In this document: positions 9,005-19,459 of the stretch, one piece after another
How positions within the stretch are numbered: position 1 is the first letter of the stretch
Layout of the letters: each line of letters opens with the position of its first letter
Assembly: GCF_004794105.1 (NCBI RefSeq)
Contig: NZ_SRYR01000002.1
Span: forward strand, 186,001 to 250,000
DNA length: 64,000 nucleotides
DNA from: Clostridium sartagoforme
GTDB lineage: Bacteria; Bacillota; Clostridia; Clostridiales; Clostridiaceae
Direction of reading: 5' to 3'
Position numbers and translations under genes: made by a program
The notes under the pieces: generated by a model
The model's input: only the letters and a program-made list of their open reading frames with translations
What the model was told of the DNA's origin: nothing
The model's database searches: none

Positions 9005-10177
9005 ATGATAAGGGTATTGTTGATTATTATATATATAGCTTTTATTAGCTTAGGATTACCAGATGCAATAATGGGATCAGCTTGGCCTATGATTCATAAT
9101 GATTTAAATGTGCCAATATCCTACGCTGGAATAGCTACTATGATAGTTTCAGGAGGAACTATTATATCAAGCTTTTTTAGTGAAAGAGTTATAAGGAAGT
9201 TTGGTACAGGGAAAGTTACCACATTTAGTGTGCTACTAACTGCAACTGGATTATTAGGGATTTATATTTCACCTAGTTTCATATGGATATGCTTAATGGG
9301 AATACCTTTAGGTATAGGTGCAGGAGCAGTGGATTCTGCATTAAATAACTTTGTTGCTCTCCATTATAAAGCTAGGCATATGAATTGGCTTCACTGCTTT
9401 TGGGGAATAGGGGCTACTTCAGGACCATTTATTATGTCAGTTTATCTATTAAAGGATAATGGTTGGAGATTGGGGTATGCGACAATAGGGATTATTCAAG
9501 CTATATTAGTAGTTTGCTTATTTATATCATTACCTATTTGGAGAAAGTTTGAAGCCCCCAATAATAATGAAGAAGAAAAATCTAGTGAAGTTAAGGTTTC
9601 TATATTATTAAAACTTCCAGGCGCTAAGGCAGCTTTAATATCATTTTTATGTTATTGTGCAGTTGAGTTAACTACAGGATTATGGGCTAGTTCCTTTTTA
9701 GTAATGAATAATGGTTTATCAACTGAAAGGGCAGCTAAATGGGTTTCATTTTATTATTTGGGAATAACAGTTGGAAGATTTTTATCAGGCTTTATGGCTA
9801 TGAAGTTTAATAATAAGCAAATGATAAGAATTGGACAAGTAATTTGTATATTAGGAGCGGCAATATTAACTTTATCATTATCAGAATCCATGCAATTATC
9901 TGGGTTAATAGCTATAGGACTAGGTTGTGCTCCAATATATCCAGCAATGCTACATGAAACGCCAAACAGATTTGGAAAGGAATTATCTCAAGGAATAATG
10001 GGAATCCAAATGGCTACAGCTTATATAGGTAGTACTTTTATACCTCCATTATTTGGAGCTATATCTCAATTAATAGGCTTTAAATTCTTACCTATTTTTC
10101 TATTAATCTTTATGGGAATTATGCTACTTTCATCTGAACATGTTAATAAAAAAGTAAAAGTTAATAATGAAATATAA
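9005..10177 (+). CDS. MFS transporter, probably sugar uptake
   Basis: A 390-residue membrane protein with about 12 helices in two halves separated by a charged loop near residue 190 (NNNEEEKSSEVKV). SERVIRKFGTGK, after helix 2, is the MFS loop 2-3 motif. GLPDAIMGSAWPMIHNDL at the N-terminus and LHCFWGIGATSGPF resemble the FucP/YbjJ-type sugar MFS proteins. Start: ATG at 9005 after GAGAGGTG. The adjoining ROK repressor suggests a carbohydrate substrate, but the sugar cannot be read from sequence. Confidence 0.85.
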   Translation: MIRVLLIIIYIAFISLGLPDAIMGSAWPMIHNDLNVPISYAGIATMIVSGGTIISSFFSERVIRKFGTGKVTTFSVLLTATGLLGIYISPSFIWICLMGIPLGIGAGAVDSALNNFVALHYKARHMNWLHCFWGIGATSGPFIMSVYLLKDNGWRLGYATIGIIQAILVVCLFISLPIWRKFEAPNNNEEEKSSEVKVSILLKLPGAKAALISFLCYCAVELTTGLWASSFLVMNNGLSTERAAKWVSFYYLGITVGRFLSGFMAMKFNNKQMIRIGQVICILGAAILTLSLSESMQLSGLIAIGLGCAPIYPAMLHETPNRFGKELSQGIMGIQMATAYIGSTFIPPLFGAISQLIGFKFLPIFLLIFMGIMLLSSEHVNKKVKVNNEI

Positions 10178-10207
10178 AATTGATTCTATAGATATAGGAG
10201 ATAAGAA

Positions 10208-10513
10208 ATGAATAATAAATATATTGAGCTTTATGGAGAAAACTTTTTGACTTTGAAAGAACTACTTATTAATTTATTTGGAAAAATAATTAATATAGAA
10301 TATTTTACTTATGATACAGGATTAGAAACTTTCTTTTTAAAATTTAAGGATGAAACAATATGTGAAGTAAATTTACTTTCTAATATATCTACTATAGATA
10401 AATCATCAATTAATCAAAATTATATATGTTTATCATTTCTTGATTTAGATAGGGAAACTGAAGATAGATTAAAAAAGGAATTAGTTAATGGAGGATACAC
10501 ATTATTAACTTAA
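10208..10513 (+). CDS. Small protein of unknown function in the ROK-MFS unit
   Basis: A 101-residue protein that I do not recognise. It starts at ATG 10208 behind ATAGGAGATAAGAA, 30 nt after the MFS gene, so it is probably the third gene of that transcript. It is soluble-looking, with alternating short strands (IEYFTYDTGLETFFLKF) and an acidic C-terminal helix (LDRETEDRLKKELVNGG), and has a single cysteine near residue 57. No signal peptide or membrane helix. A terminator follows 25 nt downstream. Confidence 0.6.
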   Translation: MNNKYIELYGENFLTLKELLINLFGKIINIEYFTYDTGLETFFLKFKDETICEVNLLSNISTIDKSSINQNYICLSFLDLDRETEDRLKKELVNGGYTLLT

Positions 10514-10535
10514 TCCAAGATAGATGCTTAAATTT

Positions 10536-10563
10536 AAAAACTCAGCCTAAGCTGAGTTTTTAT
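10536..10563. terminator. Bidirectional terminator between convergent genes
   Basis: AAAAACTCAGC-CTAA-GCTGAGTTTTT: a stem flanked by A and T runs, so it can end both the ROK-MFS transcript and the opposing SpoVB transcript. It is also the first hairpin of an R1 repeat copy. Confidence 0.8.
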
Positions 10564-10654
10564 TGTTTTATTATCAGTAATTTGAAACAAATTACATCCT
10601 TCATTATCCATTATACATTCTTAATTATTCATTGTGCTAAGCGTAGCGCAGCAC
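10536..10654 (+). repeat. Dispersed repeat R1, copy 1
   Basis: Order of parts: ACTCAGC hairpin, the TAATT-7nt-AATTA core (10578-10594), an A/T stretch, then a terminal hairpin GTGCT...AGCAC (10634-10654). The element ends exactly where the stop codon of the minus-strand SpoVB gene begins. Other copies lie at 25831, 36381, 46010 and 48480, with fragments at 27391, 40501-40880 and 52056. Confidence 0.75.
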
Positions 10655-12154
10655 TTATTCTTCTTCTATACCAAAAAAGCTTAGAGCTGTAAAAAGACCA
10701 AAGGTAATAAATATAATTATTAAATTTTTTATTATCATCACATCATTTAGCATATTTCTACTTAAGACTTTAAGTACAATAAATATTAAAATTGAAAGTA
10801 ATACAAAAATTATTATATTGCTTTTAGATAGATTTAAGTATATATGCTTTTGAATTTCTCTAAGATTTATAACTAAACTTATTAATGAGGTTATAAATAG
10901 AGTTATTCCATATCCCATAATATTTACACCAGGTAGTCCAATGAAAATAAAAAGGCATACAATTTCTATAGCAGATACTATAAGGGAGTTTCTAAGAATT
11001 ATTCCTTGTTTATTTAAGCCATTAAGTATTCCAAACATAGTATTTGCAGTGAATAGTATTGGTGCACTTAAGGATGCTATCTTTATATAGTTACCTAAGT
11101 CATCTCTTTTAAACAACATCATACCTAAAGAATCTGGAATAAGATTACATATTACCGTTGTAGCAAGTCCTAATAAAAATGCTATTTTCATAACTTTTTT
11201 AATTCTTAAAGATGCATTGTAGTAATCACGCCTGCTAATAGTTTCAGAAAGGTCAGGAACTATTAAAGAGTTTATTGACATAATTACAATCATAGGAAAG
11301 GTAACTATAGTTAAAGCCATACCTGTAAACTTTCCTATCATACCTAATGCAGTAGTTGCATCAAAGCCAGCAGCAATTAATCTTCTTGGAACTAGTAGAG
11401 TTGAAGCAGTTCCAAATAAATTTCCTAAGAAGCCATTTAAACATAGAGGAAGTGCAATTACTAGGACGTTAAAAAGTAATTGAGATGCTCTTTCAGGCTT
11501 ATCAAAGGATTTAGGAGTTTCTCTAGATAATTTTTTATAATATAGAAATAATAAAATCAAACTCTGCAGTTCTCCAATAGCTAAGGATAAGTAAGCTAGG
11601 GTAACTAAAGAAGTTATAGAAGTTGACTTAAAAGCAAAAATTAATAAAGTAATAGTAATTATCCTCATAGCTTTTTCTAAAATATCTATAAAAGAAGGTA
11701 CTACAATTTTAGAAATACCGAAGAAATAACCTTTTAAAATATTAGAAAGAGCTATGAACACCATAGCAGGACAAGTAATCCTAATAGCATTAACAGTTCT
11801 AATATCATGAATTCCATATTTACTTATGTATGGTGCTAAAAAGAAGACTAAAGCGCCTATAGCAATTGCCCAAATAACATTAAAACCAGCTACAGATCTA
11901 ATAGTTTTACTAATATTATTAAATTCTCCTTTTGCCTTATACACTGCAGAAGTTCTGGAAATTGCTGCAATTATTCCAGCTGTCATTAGACATATAAAAA
12001 GATTGTAAATGGGCATTACTAAACCATAAAGGCCAACTCCAACAGGACCTATAAGATTTGATAAGTAAATAGAAAAAATAAAGCCCAATATTCCAGTTGT
12101 AATATTCGACGTTGTAAGAAGGATAGAATTTCTTAAAAAGCTATCTTTCTTCAA
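10655..12154 (-). CDS. SpoVB-like stage V sporulation flippase (MOP superfamily)
   Basis: A 499-residue membrane protein with about 14 helices. TTG at 12154 is taken as start because GGAGGTG lies 8 nt before it; the longer frame from 12169 starts inside that SD. The N-terminus LKKDSFLRNSILLTTSNITTGILGF, with GPVGVGLYGLVMPIY and a late LNKQGIILRNSL region, matches SpoVB, needed for spore cortex synthesis and thought to flip cortex precursors across the forespore membrane. It is transcribed alone, opposite to its neighbours. The assignment as SpoVB rather than another MOP flippase is probable, not proven. Confidence 0.75.
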   Translation of the reverse strand: MKKDSFLRNSILLTTSNITTGILGFIFSIYLSNLIGPVGVGLYGLVMPIYNLFICLMTAGIIAAISRTSAVYKAKGEFNNISKTIRSVAGFNVIWAIAIGALVFFLAPYISKYGIHDIRTVNAIRITCPAMVFIALSNILKGYFFGISKIVVPSFIDILEKAMRIITITLLIFAFKSTSITSLVTLAYLSLAIGELQSLILLFLYYKKLSRETPKSFDKPERASQLLFNVLVIALPLCLNGFLGNLFGTASTLLVPRRLIAAGFDATTALGMIGKFTGMALTIVTFPMIVIMSINSLIVPDLSETISRRDYYNASLRIKKVMKIAFLLGLATTVICNLIPDSLGMMLFKRDDLGNYIKIASLSAPILFTANTMFGILNGLNKQGIILRNSLIVSAIEIVCLFIFIGLPGVNIMGYGITLFITSLISLVINLREIQKHIYLNLSKSNIIIFVLLSILIFIVLKVLSRNMLNDVMIIKNLIIIFITFGLFTALSFFGIEEE

Positions 12155-12345
12155 AGTATTCACCTCCAATCAATACATTTATATCTATTCTTTCTTATAA
12201 GAGTTTATGCAAGAAGAAAAGTAAAGAGAATAAATAAAAGGTTAAATGAAAACAAATATTATAAATAATAAATAAAACTGTTATAAAATAATGCCTTCAT
12301 AAATATAAATATAATGTAACTTATGTAATATGGAGGTGTTTTAAT

Positions 12346-12840
12346 ATGGGGAAGACAATAGTTTTAAATTTATCAGATATAAAATTTAAAGGGAATATCT
12401 TAGATGTTGGCGAGAATTTTGGAGTTATTTATAATTTATCAAAAGAAATAATGAATGAGATTTCAGTAGATTATGTTAGTGAAAATAAAGATGGAGAACT
12501 AAAGGAAAATGAATATGATACCTGTACAATGTTTTTCTCTTTAAGTAAGATGTGGAATGGTTTTAGTCGAGCAAGGATAATAGAGGAAGTTAGTAAGTAT
12601 ATAAGGGTTGGGGGAGAAATATATATATGGGATATTAATAAAGAAGTACGTGATATGATAAATAATAAAATAATTGCAGTAATGCCATCAGGGAAATTTA
12701 AAGAGTTTGAATTTAAAAATTTAAATCCTATTATAAAATCAAATATGGAAGAAAATAAAAAACTCCTTGAAAAATCTTATAAAATAGAAGAAACTAAATT
12801 ATGGGAAGATATTCATTTTATTAGGGGTAAAAAAATATAA
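12346..12840 (+). CDS. Diverged class I methyltransferase-like protein
   Basis: A 164-residue protein with the outline of a Rossmann-fold methyltransferase: an IKFKGNILDVGENFG segment where motif I (ILDxGxGxG) would be, YDTCTMFFSLSKMW at the motif IV position, and VGGEIYIWDINKE at the motif V/VI position. Motif I is degenerate (E-N-F-G instead of G-x-G), so SAM binding is doubtful. Start: ATG 12346 after ATGGAGGTG. It lies 29 nt upstream of a B12-binding radical SAM gene and is probably co-transcribed with it. Substrate unknown; it may be structural or regulatory. Confidence 0.5.
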   Translation: MGKTIVLNLSDIKFKGNILDVGENFGVIYNLSKEIMNEISVDYVSENKDGELKENEYDTCTMFFSLSKMWNGFSRARIIEEVSKYIRVGGEIYIWDINKEVRDMINNKIIAVMPSGKFKEFEFKNLNPIIKSNMEENKKLLEKSYKIEETKLWEDIHFIRGKKI

Positions 12841-12869
12841 AATTTGCTAAATTTGAAGGGAGATAACAT

Positions 12870-14546
12870 ATGAAAATTTTACTTACAGCTATTAATTCAA
12901 AGTTCGTTCACAGCAATTTAGCTGTTAGATATTTAAAGGCTTTTACCAAGGATATGGATTATGATTGTAAAATTAGAGAGTTCTCAATTAATGATAGAGA
13001 AGAAAAGATATTAGAGGAAATAATAAAAGAATCACCAAATGTAGTTGCATTTTCTACTTATATTTGGAATATTGAAATGATAAAAAGATTATCTAACTTA
13101 ATTAAATTAGTAGATGAAAATATAGAAATACTATATGGTGGACCTGAGGTTTCTTATGATAGTCAAAACATATTAAGAGAGCTTAATGGGGACTATATTA
13201 TTGAAGGTGAAGGAGAAAAAACATATAGGGAGTTTGTTGAATATAAGTTACAGGAAAGAAGCTTAGAAGATATCAGAGGATTGTATTATAAAAAAGATAA
13301 TAATATTTTCTTTAATGGCAAAAGACCTCTTATGAATATGAATGAAGTAGTATTTCCTTATGAAGAAGATGAAAATTTAGATAATAAGATAGTTTATTAT
13401 GAATCAAGTAGAGGATGCCCGTTTAACTGTAGTTATTGTTTATCTTCAACAATTCATGGAGTACGTTTCTTAGATATAGAAAGAGTTAAAAAAGAACTTT
13501 CTTACTTTATTAAAAAGGAAGTAAGGCTTGTTAAGTTTGTTGATAGAACCTTTAACTGCAATCACAAATTTACAATGGCAATTTGGGAATTTTTAATTAA
13601 TCAAGATACTAAAACACAATTTCATTTTGAAATATCAGCAGATCTTTTAAAGGATGCCGAATTAGAATTACTTAGAAAAGCTCCGAAAGATAGATTCCAA
13701 TTTGAAGTTGGAGTTCAAACAACTAATGATGAAGTTTTAAATAGAATTAATAGATTTGTTAATTTCAGTGATATAAAAGAAAAGGTAGATGAACTTTTAA
13801 AGTTGAGAAATATAAAGCAACACTTAGACTTAATAGCAGGTTTACCAGGAGAAGATTATAATTCATTTAAAAGATCCTTCAATGATGTATATAGTATTAA
13901 GCCAGAAGAGATTCAATTAGGATTTTTAAAATTATTAAGAGGGGCATCTATAAGAGAGGAAGCAGTAGCATATGGAATGAAGTTCTCTCCATATCCACCT
14001 TATGAAATCTTAAAAACAAAGGATTTAAGCTATGAAGAGTTATTAAAGCTTAAAAAGGTTGAAGAAATGGTAGATAAGTACTATAACTCTCAGAAGTTTA
14101 ATAACATAATAAATTATTTAGTTAAGCAGTTTGATAATCCTTTTGATTTTTATTACGAGCTTGGAAAGTATTTTGATAAGAAAGGATATTTTAATAGAAA
14201 TATCGGCAACAGTGAATACTATAAGGTATTTTTAGATTTTAATATGGAAATATTAAAAGGAGATAAAGATATATTAAATGAATTGTTAAGATTTGATTAC
14301 TTAAACTTTAATAAGAAAAGAGGGATACCTGACTTTATAGGAAGAAGCATAAAGAGGGGAGAAGAAGAAGAAATAAAGAATATGCTTAGGCATAAATATT
14401 CATTTAAAGAGTATTACTTAGAGTCTTTTGAGATTGATATACAGACATTTTTAAAGGATTCGATAATTATTAAAAAGAAGGACTATTATTTATTTGGTTA
14501 TGGAGGTGATATTATCCATATAACTGAGGAGATAAAAGAATATTAA
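12870..14546 (+). CDS. B12-binding radical SAM protein (DUF4080-type C-terminus)
   Basis: A 558-residue protein. Residues ~1-135 form a cobalamin-binding-like domain (VHSNLAVRYLKAF, ILYGGPEVSYD); the usual DxHxxG histidine is not evident. The radical SAM core carries the cluster motif SSRGCPFNCSYC with C183, C187 and C190. EVGVQTTNDEVL and LDLIAGLPGED are typical barrel segments of the MiaB/BchE/anaerobic Mg-protoporphyrin cyclase branch. The last ~170 residues look like the DUF4080 helical domain. Reaction unknown; such enzymes carry out methylations or ring chemistry in anaerobes. Start: ATG 12870 after GAAGGGAGA. Confidence 0.8.
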   Translation: MKILLTAINSKFVHSNLAVRYLKAFTKDMDYDCKIREFSINDREEKILEEIIKESPNVVAFSTYIWNIEMIKRLSNLIKLVDENIEILYGGPEVSYDSQNILRELNGDYIIEGEGEKTYREFVEYKLQERSLEDIRGLYYKKDNNIFFNGKRPLMNMNEVVFPYEEDENLDNKIVYYESSRGCPFNCSYCLSSTIHGVRFLDIERVKKELSYFIKKEVRLVKFVDRTFNCNHKFTMAIWEFLINQDTKTQFHFEISADLLKDAELELLRKAPKDRFQFEVGVQTTNDEVLNRINRFVNFSDIKEKVDELLKLRNIKQHLDLIAGLPGEDYNSFKRSFNDVYSIKPEEIQLGFLKLLRGASIREEAVAYGMKFSPYPPYEILKTKDLSYEELLKLKKVEEMVDKYYNSQKFNNIINYLVKQFDNPFDFYYELGKYFDKKGYFNRNIGNSEYYKVFLDFNMEILKGDKDILNELLRFDYLNFNKKRGIPDFIGRSIKRGEEEEIKNMLRHKYSFKEYYLESFEIDIQTFLKDSIIIKKKDYYLFGYGGDIIHITEEIKEY

Positions 14547-14636
14547 GAAAAGTTAAATAGCCTTAAAATATAATGAAGAAAACAATTACATTACGTAAAA
14601 TATAAGGGCTCTTTCCTTAGACTGGGAATAAAAATG

Positions 14637-14664
14637 TTGAAAAATATATGAAACAGTGTATAAT
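14637..14664 (+). promoter_or_regulatory. Promoter of the V-ATPase operon
   Basis: TTGAAA at 14637-14642, a 16-nt spacer and TATAAT at 14659-14664, about 85 nt before the first V-ATPase gene. No riboswitch-like structure is evident between promoter and gene. Confidence 0.6.
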
Positions 14665-14748
14665 GTATAATAGAATAAAGTAATTAATACTATATAAAGC
14701 ATTAATTACTATATTATTATTATTAAATATAATAAAGGTGGTGAGATT

Positions 14749-15075
14749 TTGGCATTAGAAGCAATAAATGAAATAAAGAAGGCTGAAGATAAGGCTGAAG
14801 AATTAATTCAAGAAGCCACAGCTAAGGCAAAGGAAATATTAAAGGTTGCAAATATTCAAGCTGAAGATGAATACAACAAAATAGTGGAATCTGCTAATTT
14901 AAAAAAGAGTGAAACTATTAAAAAGGCTGAAGATGATGGGAATTCAGAAGCAGCACCTATTTTATCTAAGGGTGAAAATGAAGTAATTGAAATCAAAAAT
15001 ATTTCTGAAGACAAGAAGAATAATGCTATTAATTTAATCGTTGAGAGGATAGTGAAGATTCATGGCAATAGTTAA
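14749..15075 (+). CDS. ntpF: V-type ATPase peripheral stalk subunit F (G/H-like)
   Basis: A 108-residue, Ala/Lys/Glu-rich protein (AEDKAEELIQEATAKAKEILK) predicted to be almost entirely coiled coil. It pairs with subunit E to form the stator stalk. TTG at 14749 follows AAGGTGGTGAG. As in Enterococcus hirae ntpFIKECGABD, this stalk gene opens the operon. Its end overlaps the next gene by 14 nt, implying translational coupling. The middle, NSEAAPILSKGENEVIEI, breaks the coil, as in relatives. Archaeal naming would call it subunit H. Confidence 0.85.
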   Translation: MALEAINEIKKAEDKAEELIQEATAKAKEILKVANIQAEDEYNKIVESANLKKSETIKKAEDDGNSEAAPILSKGENEVIEIKNISEDKKNNAINLIVERIVKIHGNS

Positions 15076-17017
15076 GATGAAGAAATTCACTTTGCTTACC
15101 TTCGAATCTAAAAAACAAAAGCTACTAAAAGAAATTCAAGGCTTATCTGGAGTAGAATTTATAAATTTACAAGATGAAGAATTACAAGATAAGTATGAGG
15201 ATTTAAAAGCTTTATCTAAAGACGATATGGATTTAGAGTGTGTAAAATATGAAGAAAGTTTATCAAAAGCTAAATATGGTCTTGAGTTCTTAAGCAAATA
15301 TGTTCCAAAGAAATCTGGAATTAAAGCTTTAAGAGAAGAAAAGCAATCATTAACTTTAGATGAATTAGGTGAAAAGGTAAAATCATCTAATTGGATTAAA
15401 AGTTATGATAAGGCAAAAGAAAAGGATGGACAATTAGCTGATTTAGATTCACAGGTAACTAAGTTACAAGCTGAAATTGATACTTTAACACCTTGGCAAG
15501 ATTTAGATGTAAGCTTTAGTGAAATTAAATCATTAAAGAATACTTCTTATTATATAGGAACTATATCAAAATCTTATGAGGATACTTTATTACAAGAGTT
15601 ATCAAATGCTTATGTAGAAATAGTATCTAGAAGTACAAATGATATTAATTTATTAATTTTAGCAAATAAGGATCAGGATGAAAATATTTCTGAAGTTCTT
15701 AGAAGTGTTGGATTTACTTCCTTTAAAACAGAGCATAATGATGTGCCATTAAAGCTAATTTTAGACTTTAAGCATAAAATTGAAGAAATTCGATCAAAGA
15801 AATTCTTCGTAAAAGAAGAAATTGCAGATTATGAAGAGGATTTAAGAAATTTAGAAGTTGCATATGATTATTTCGCTAGTAAAGTAGAAAGAAACAAAGT
15901 TGCAAAAAACTTCTTAAAAACTAAGAATGTAAGTGCAATTCAAGGTTGGATATCAGAGGAAGATAGTGAACTCTTAACAGAAGCTTGCAAAAAGGTTCTT
16001 AAAGATGAATACTACATAGAGTTTGAAGATGTTAAAGAAGATGAAATAGATGATGTACCTATTAAATTAAAAAATGGAGAGCTTGTATCTGCATTTGAAA
16101 GTGTTACTGGTATGTATAGTTATCCGAAATACAATGAAGTAGATCCAACTCCACTTCTTGCACCATTCTATTTAATATTCTTTGGTATGATGGTAGCAGA
16201 TGCAGGATATGGTTTAATAGTATTAATAGGATCATTCTTAGCTCTTAAGTTCTTAAAGCTAAGTGATAGTATGAAGGATTTTGCAAAGTTCTTCTTCTAC
16301 TTAAGTTTCCCAACAATATTCTTTGGGTTGATTTACGGATCATTCTTTGGTGATATAGTAAAACTTCCAACTCAATTAATTGATACAAATAAAGACGTTA
16401 ATACCATTCTTATCTTATCTTTAGCCCTTGGAGTAATACAAATATTCTTTGGACTATTTATAAAGGTCTATAGTTTAGTTAAGATGGGGAAAAAACTAGA
16501 TGCATTACTAGATGCAGGATCATGGATAATTACATTAGCATCTATTGGTGGAATAGTTGCTGTTAAGTTTTTAAGATTATCAAGTTTCTTAGGAACAGTG
16601 TTTATAGTAACTACGATAATAGGTATGGTACTTATAGTTATAGCTGGAGGAAGAGCAGAGAAATCTGTTGGTGCTAAAGCAGGTCAAGGGTTGTATTCTT
16701 TATATGGTATAACTGGATATGTAGGAGACTTAGTTTCATACACAAGACTTATGGCACTAGGACTTGCAGGTGGATCTATTGCTGGGGCATTAAATCTTTT
16801 AATTAATACTCTACCAGGAGTGGCGGCAATAATAATAGGACCAGTATTATTTGTATTATTCCATATATTTAACTTAGGATTATCATTACTTGGAGCTTAT
16901 GTTCATACAGCAAGACTTCAGTATGTTGAATATTTCTCTAAGTTCTATGATGGTGGTGGAAGACCATTTAATGCATTTAAAGGATCAGAAAAATATATAA
17001 GGATCAAAAGAAATTAG
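15062..17017 (+). CDS. ntpI: V-type ATPase membrane subunit I (a)
   Basis: A 651-residue stator subunit. Residues ~1-335 are a hydrophilic, coiled-coil-rich domain that holds the peripheral stalks. Residues ~345-640 hold about 8 membrane helices forming the ion half-channels. GDLVSYTRLMALGLAGG carries the essential arginine (in SYTRL) that faces the rotor ring carboxylate. FFGMMVADAGYGL is also typical of the family. ATG 15062 overlaps subunit F; ATG 15077 is an alternative start. Length matches the family. Confidence 0.93.
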   Translation: MAIVKMKKFTLLTFESKKQKLLKEIQGLSGVEFINLQDEELQDKYEDLKALSKDDMDLECVKYEESLSKAKYGLEFLSKYVPKKSGIKALREEKQSLTLDELGEKVKSSNWIKSYDKAKEKDGQLADLDSQVTKLQAEIDTLTPWQDLDVSFSEIKSLKNTSYYIGTISKSYEDTLLQELSNAYVEIVSRSTNDINLLILANKDQDENISEVLRSVGFTSFKTEHNDVPLKLILDFKHKIEEIRSKKFFVKEEIADYEEDLRNLEVAYDYFASKVERNKVAKNFLKTKNVSAIQGWISEEDSELLTEACKKVLKDEYYIEFEDVKEDEIDDVPIKLKNGELVSAFESVTGMYSYPKYNEVDPTPLLAPFYLIFFGMMVADAGYGLIVLIGSFLALKFLKLSDSMKDFAKFFFYLSFPTIFFGLIYGSFFGDIVKLPTQLIDTNKDVNTILILSLALGVIQIFFGLFIKVYSLVKMGKKLDALLDAGSWIITLASIGGIVAVKFLRLSSFLGTVFIVTTIIGMVLIVIAGGRAEKSVGAKAGQGLYSLYGITGYVGDLVSYTRLMALGLAGGSIAGALNLLINTLPGVAAIIIGPVLFVLFHIFNLGLSLLGAYVHTARLQYVEYFSKFYDGGGRPFNAFKGSEKYIRIKRN

Positions 17018-17029
17018 GAGGAATTATAA

Positions 17030-17515
<486 letters not shown>

Positions 17516-17533
17516 GATTGGAGAGAATAGGCG

Positions 17534-18124
17534 ATGGCAAATATTAATAATCTAACTTCAAAAATCCTTAGGGATGCTGAAGAAAGAAAGGAAAGCATTT
17601 TAGCTTCTGCTGAAGAAGAAAAGAATAAGATTCTTTCTAAAAAAGTAGCTAAAGCCAGAGAACTAGAAAAAGAAATAATACAAAAGGCTGAAGCTGAGGC
17701 AAAAACTAAAAAAGAAAGAATAATATCTTCTGCTTCTTTAAAAGTAAGAAATAATAAGTTATCTGCAAAACAAGAAGTTATTAAAGACGTTTTTGATAAA
17801 AGTGTAGATGTTCTAGCTGCTATTTCTGGAGATGACTTTTTAAGATTTATTAAAAGTTCAATATTATCTTTAGGAAAAATAGGAGAACAAAATCTTATTT
17901 TAAATAAAGCAGGAATGGAATTAGTAGACCTTACTTTTATATATGATTTAAATCAAGCATTAGGAGATAATGGTAATATAAAGTTAAGTCCTACTATAGG
18001 GAACTTTAAAGGTGGATTTATTCTTGAAAGTAATGGTATAGAAATAAATAACACATATGAAGCTTTAGTAAGTTCATTAAAGAATGAATTGGAGTTTGAA
18101 GTAGCTAATGTGTTGTTCAATTAA
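17534..18124 (+). CDS. ntpE: V-type ATPase peripheral stalk subunit E
   Basis: A 196-residue protein: residues 1-~95 are a charged coiled coil (EERKESILASAEEEKNKIL, repeated Ala-Glu-Lys heptads), followed by a globular alpha/beta head (GGFILESNGIEINNTYEALV) that contacts subunits A and B. It pairs with ntpF. The SD GGAGAG precedes ATG 17534, 18 nt after ntpK. Length matches the family (about 190-200 residues). Confidence 0.88.
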   Translation: MANINNLTSKILRDAEERKESILASAEEEKNKILSKKVAKARELEKEIIQKAEAEAKTKKERIISSASLKVRNNKLSAKQEVIKDVFDKSVDVLAAISGDDFLRFIKSSILSLGKIGEQNLILNKAGMELVDLTFIYDLNQALGDNGNIKLSPTIGNFKGGFILESNGIEINNTYEALVSSLKNELEFEVANVLFN

Positions 18125-18136
18125 GGAGGGTAAGAA

Positions 18137-19138
18137 ATGGATAAAATGAAGTTTACCCAAGCAGTATCAAGAATATGGGTTTTAGAAACTAAACTCCTTG
18201 ATAAACCAAAAGTTGAAAGAATGATTGAAGCTCCATCTGCAAGCGAAGTTCTTAGAATATTAAATGAAACAGAATATTCAAATGTATCATCAAGTATAAA
18301 AAGAGCAGAGGATTATGAAGAAATTTTGTCTGCAGAACTTAAAAGAGTATATGATTTGGTATATGAAATAAGCCCTGTTAAAGAAGTAGTTAAGATAATG
18401 AGTTTAAAATATGATTATCATAATGTAAAAGTTCTTTTAAAGGGAAAAGTTCTTGGAAAAGATTTATCTTCAATGATTATAAAGCTTGGAAATTTAGATT
18501 TACAAGAAATTAAACGTAAAATAGATGGAGATAATTATAAAAGCTTAAATGGAACCCTTGGAAAAGGAGTTCAAGAAGCTATGAAGGTCTTTGAAGAAAC
18601 TAAAGATCCTCAAAAGATAGATATAATTATTGATAAATATATGTTTAAAGAATTAGTAGAAATTCAAAAAAGCTTAGATTATAAGTTTATAGATAATTTA
18701 GTAAAAGCAATGATAGATTCTACTAATATAAGAACATTACTTAGAATTAAAAAACAAAACAAAGGAAGAGACTTTGCTGAGGAAGTTATAGTAGATGGTG
18801 GGGCAATAGATAGTAGTAAATTAGTTGCTTTATTAAATGAATCACCAGAAAATATAATGACTAAACTTCAAAGTACTATTTATTCAGACTTAATTAAAGA
18901 AGGGTTTGAAGGATATATTGCAACAGAATCTGCAAGTCTTTTAGAAAAGTTAAGTGATAATTACATTATGGAATTAATGAAGGATTCTAAGTTAGTTACT
19001 TTTGGACCAGAGAAGATTTTATCATATATATATGCTAAAGAAACTGAAATAAAAGTAATAAGAATTATAATGGTTGGCAAGCTTAATAATATTGCTGAGG
19101 AAGTAATAAGAGAAAGGTTGCGTGATATATATGCATAA
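18137..19138 (+). CDS. ntpC: V-type ATPase subunit C (d), rotor-stalk socket
   Basis: A 333-residue, mainly helical protein homologous to yeast d/archaeal C. It caps the K ring and holds the central stalk. Typical segments are [16 protein letters not shown] at the N-terminus, [14 protein letters not shown] and RDIYA at the end. The SD AAGGAGGGT lies before ATG 18137, 12 nt after ntpE. Its last bases overlap the start of ntpG. Confidence 0.9.
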   Translation: MDKMKFTQAVSRIWVLETKLLDKPKVERMIEAPSASEVLRILNETEYSNVSSSIKRAEDYEEILSAELKRVYDLVYEISPVKEVVKIMSLKYDYHNVKVLLKGKVLGKDLSSMIIKLGNLDLQEIKRKIDGDNYKSLNGTLGKGVQEAMKVFEETKDPQKIDIIIDKYMFKELVEIQKSLDYKFIDNLVKAMIDSTNIRTLLRIKKQNKGRDFAEEVIVDGGAIDSSKLVALLNESPENIMTKLQSTIYSDLIKEGFEGYIATESASLLEKLSDNYIMELMKDSKLVTFGPEKILSYIYAKETEIKVIRIIMVGKLNNIAEEVIRERLRDIYA

Positions 19139-19442
19139 GAAAATAGGTGTTGTTGGAGATAAGGATTCAGTTTTAGCTTTCAAAGCTCTAGGAATAGATG
19201 TTTTCCCAGTAGTAGATGCTGATGAAGCTAGAAAAGCAGTAGATGGCTGTGCAAGAGGCAATTACGCAGTAATCTTTGTAACTGAACAAATAGCGCAAAC
19301 AATAGAAGAAACTATAGCACGTTACAATGAAGAGGTACTTCCTGCTGTAATATTAATTCCAAGTAATCAAGGTTCATTAAATATAGGACTTAAGAGAATT
19401 AGTGATAGTGTGGAAAAAGCTGTAGGCGTTAATATTTTATAG
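19131..19442 (+). CDS. ntpG: V-type ATPase central stalk subunit G (F in archaeal naming)
   Basis: A 103-residue protein beginning [21 protein letters not shown], the usual start of the small Rossmann-like F subunit that binds subunit D. ATG 19131 is chosen because it gives the family's usual N-terminus. GTG 19122 in frame, closer to AAAGG, would add three residues. Either way it overlaps the end of ntpC, so translation is coupled. Confidence 0.88.
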   Translation: MHKKIGVVGDKDSVLAFKALGIDVFPVVDADEARKAVDGCARGNYAVIFVTEQIAQTIEETIARYNEEVLPAVILIPSNQGSLNIGLKRISDSVEKAVGVNIL

Positions 19443-19459
19443 GAAGGTAGGTTAGTACG

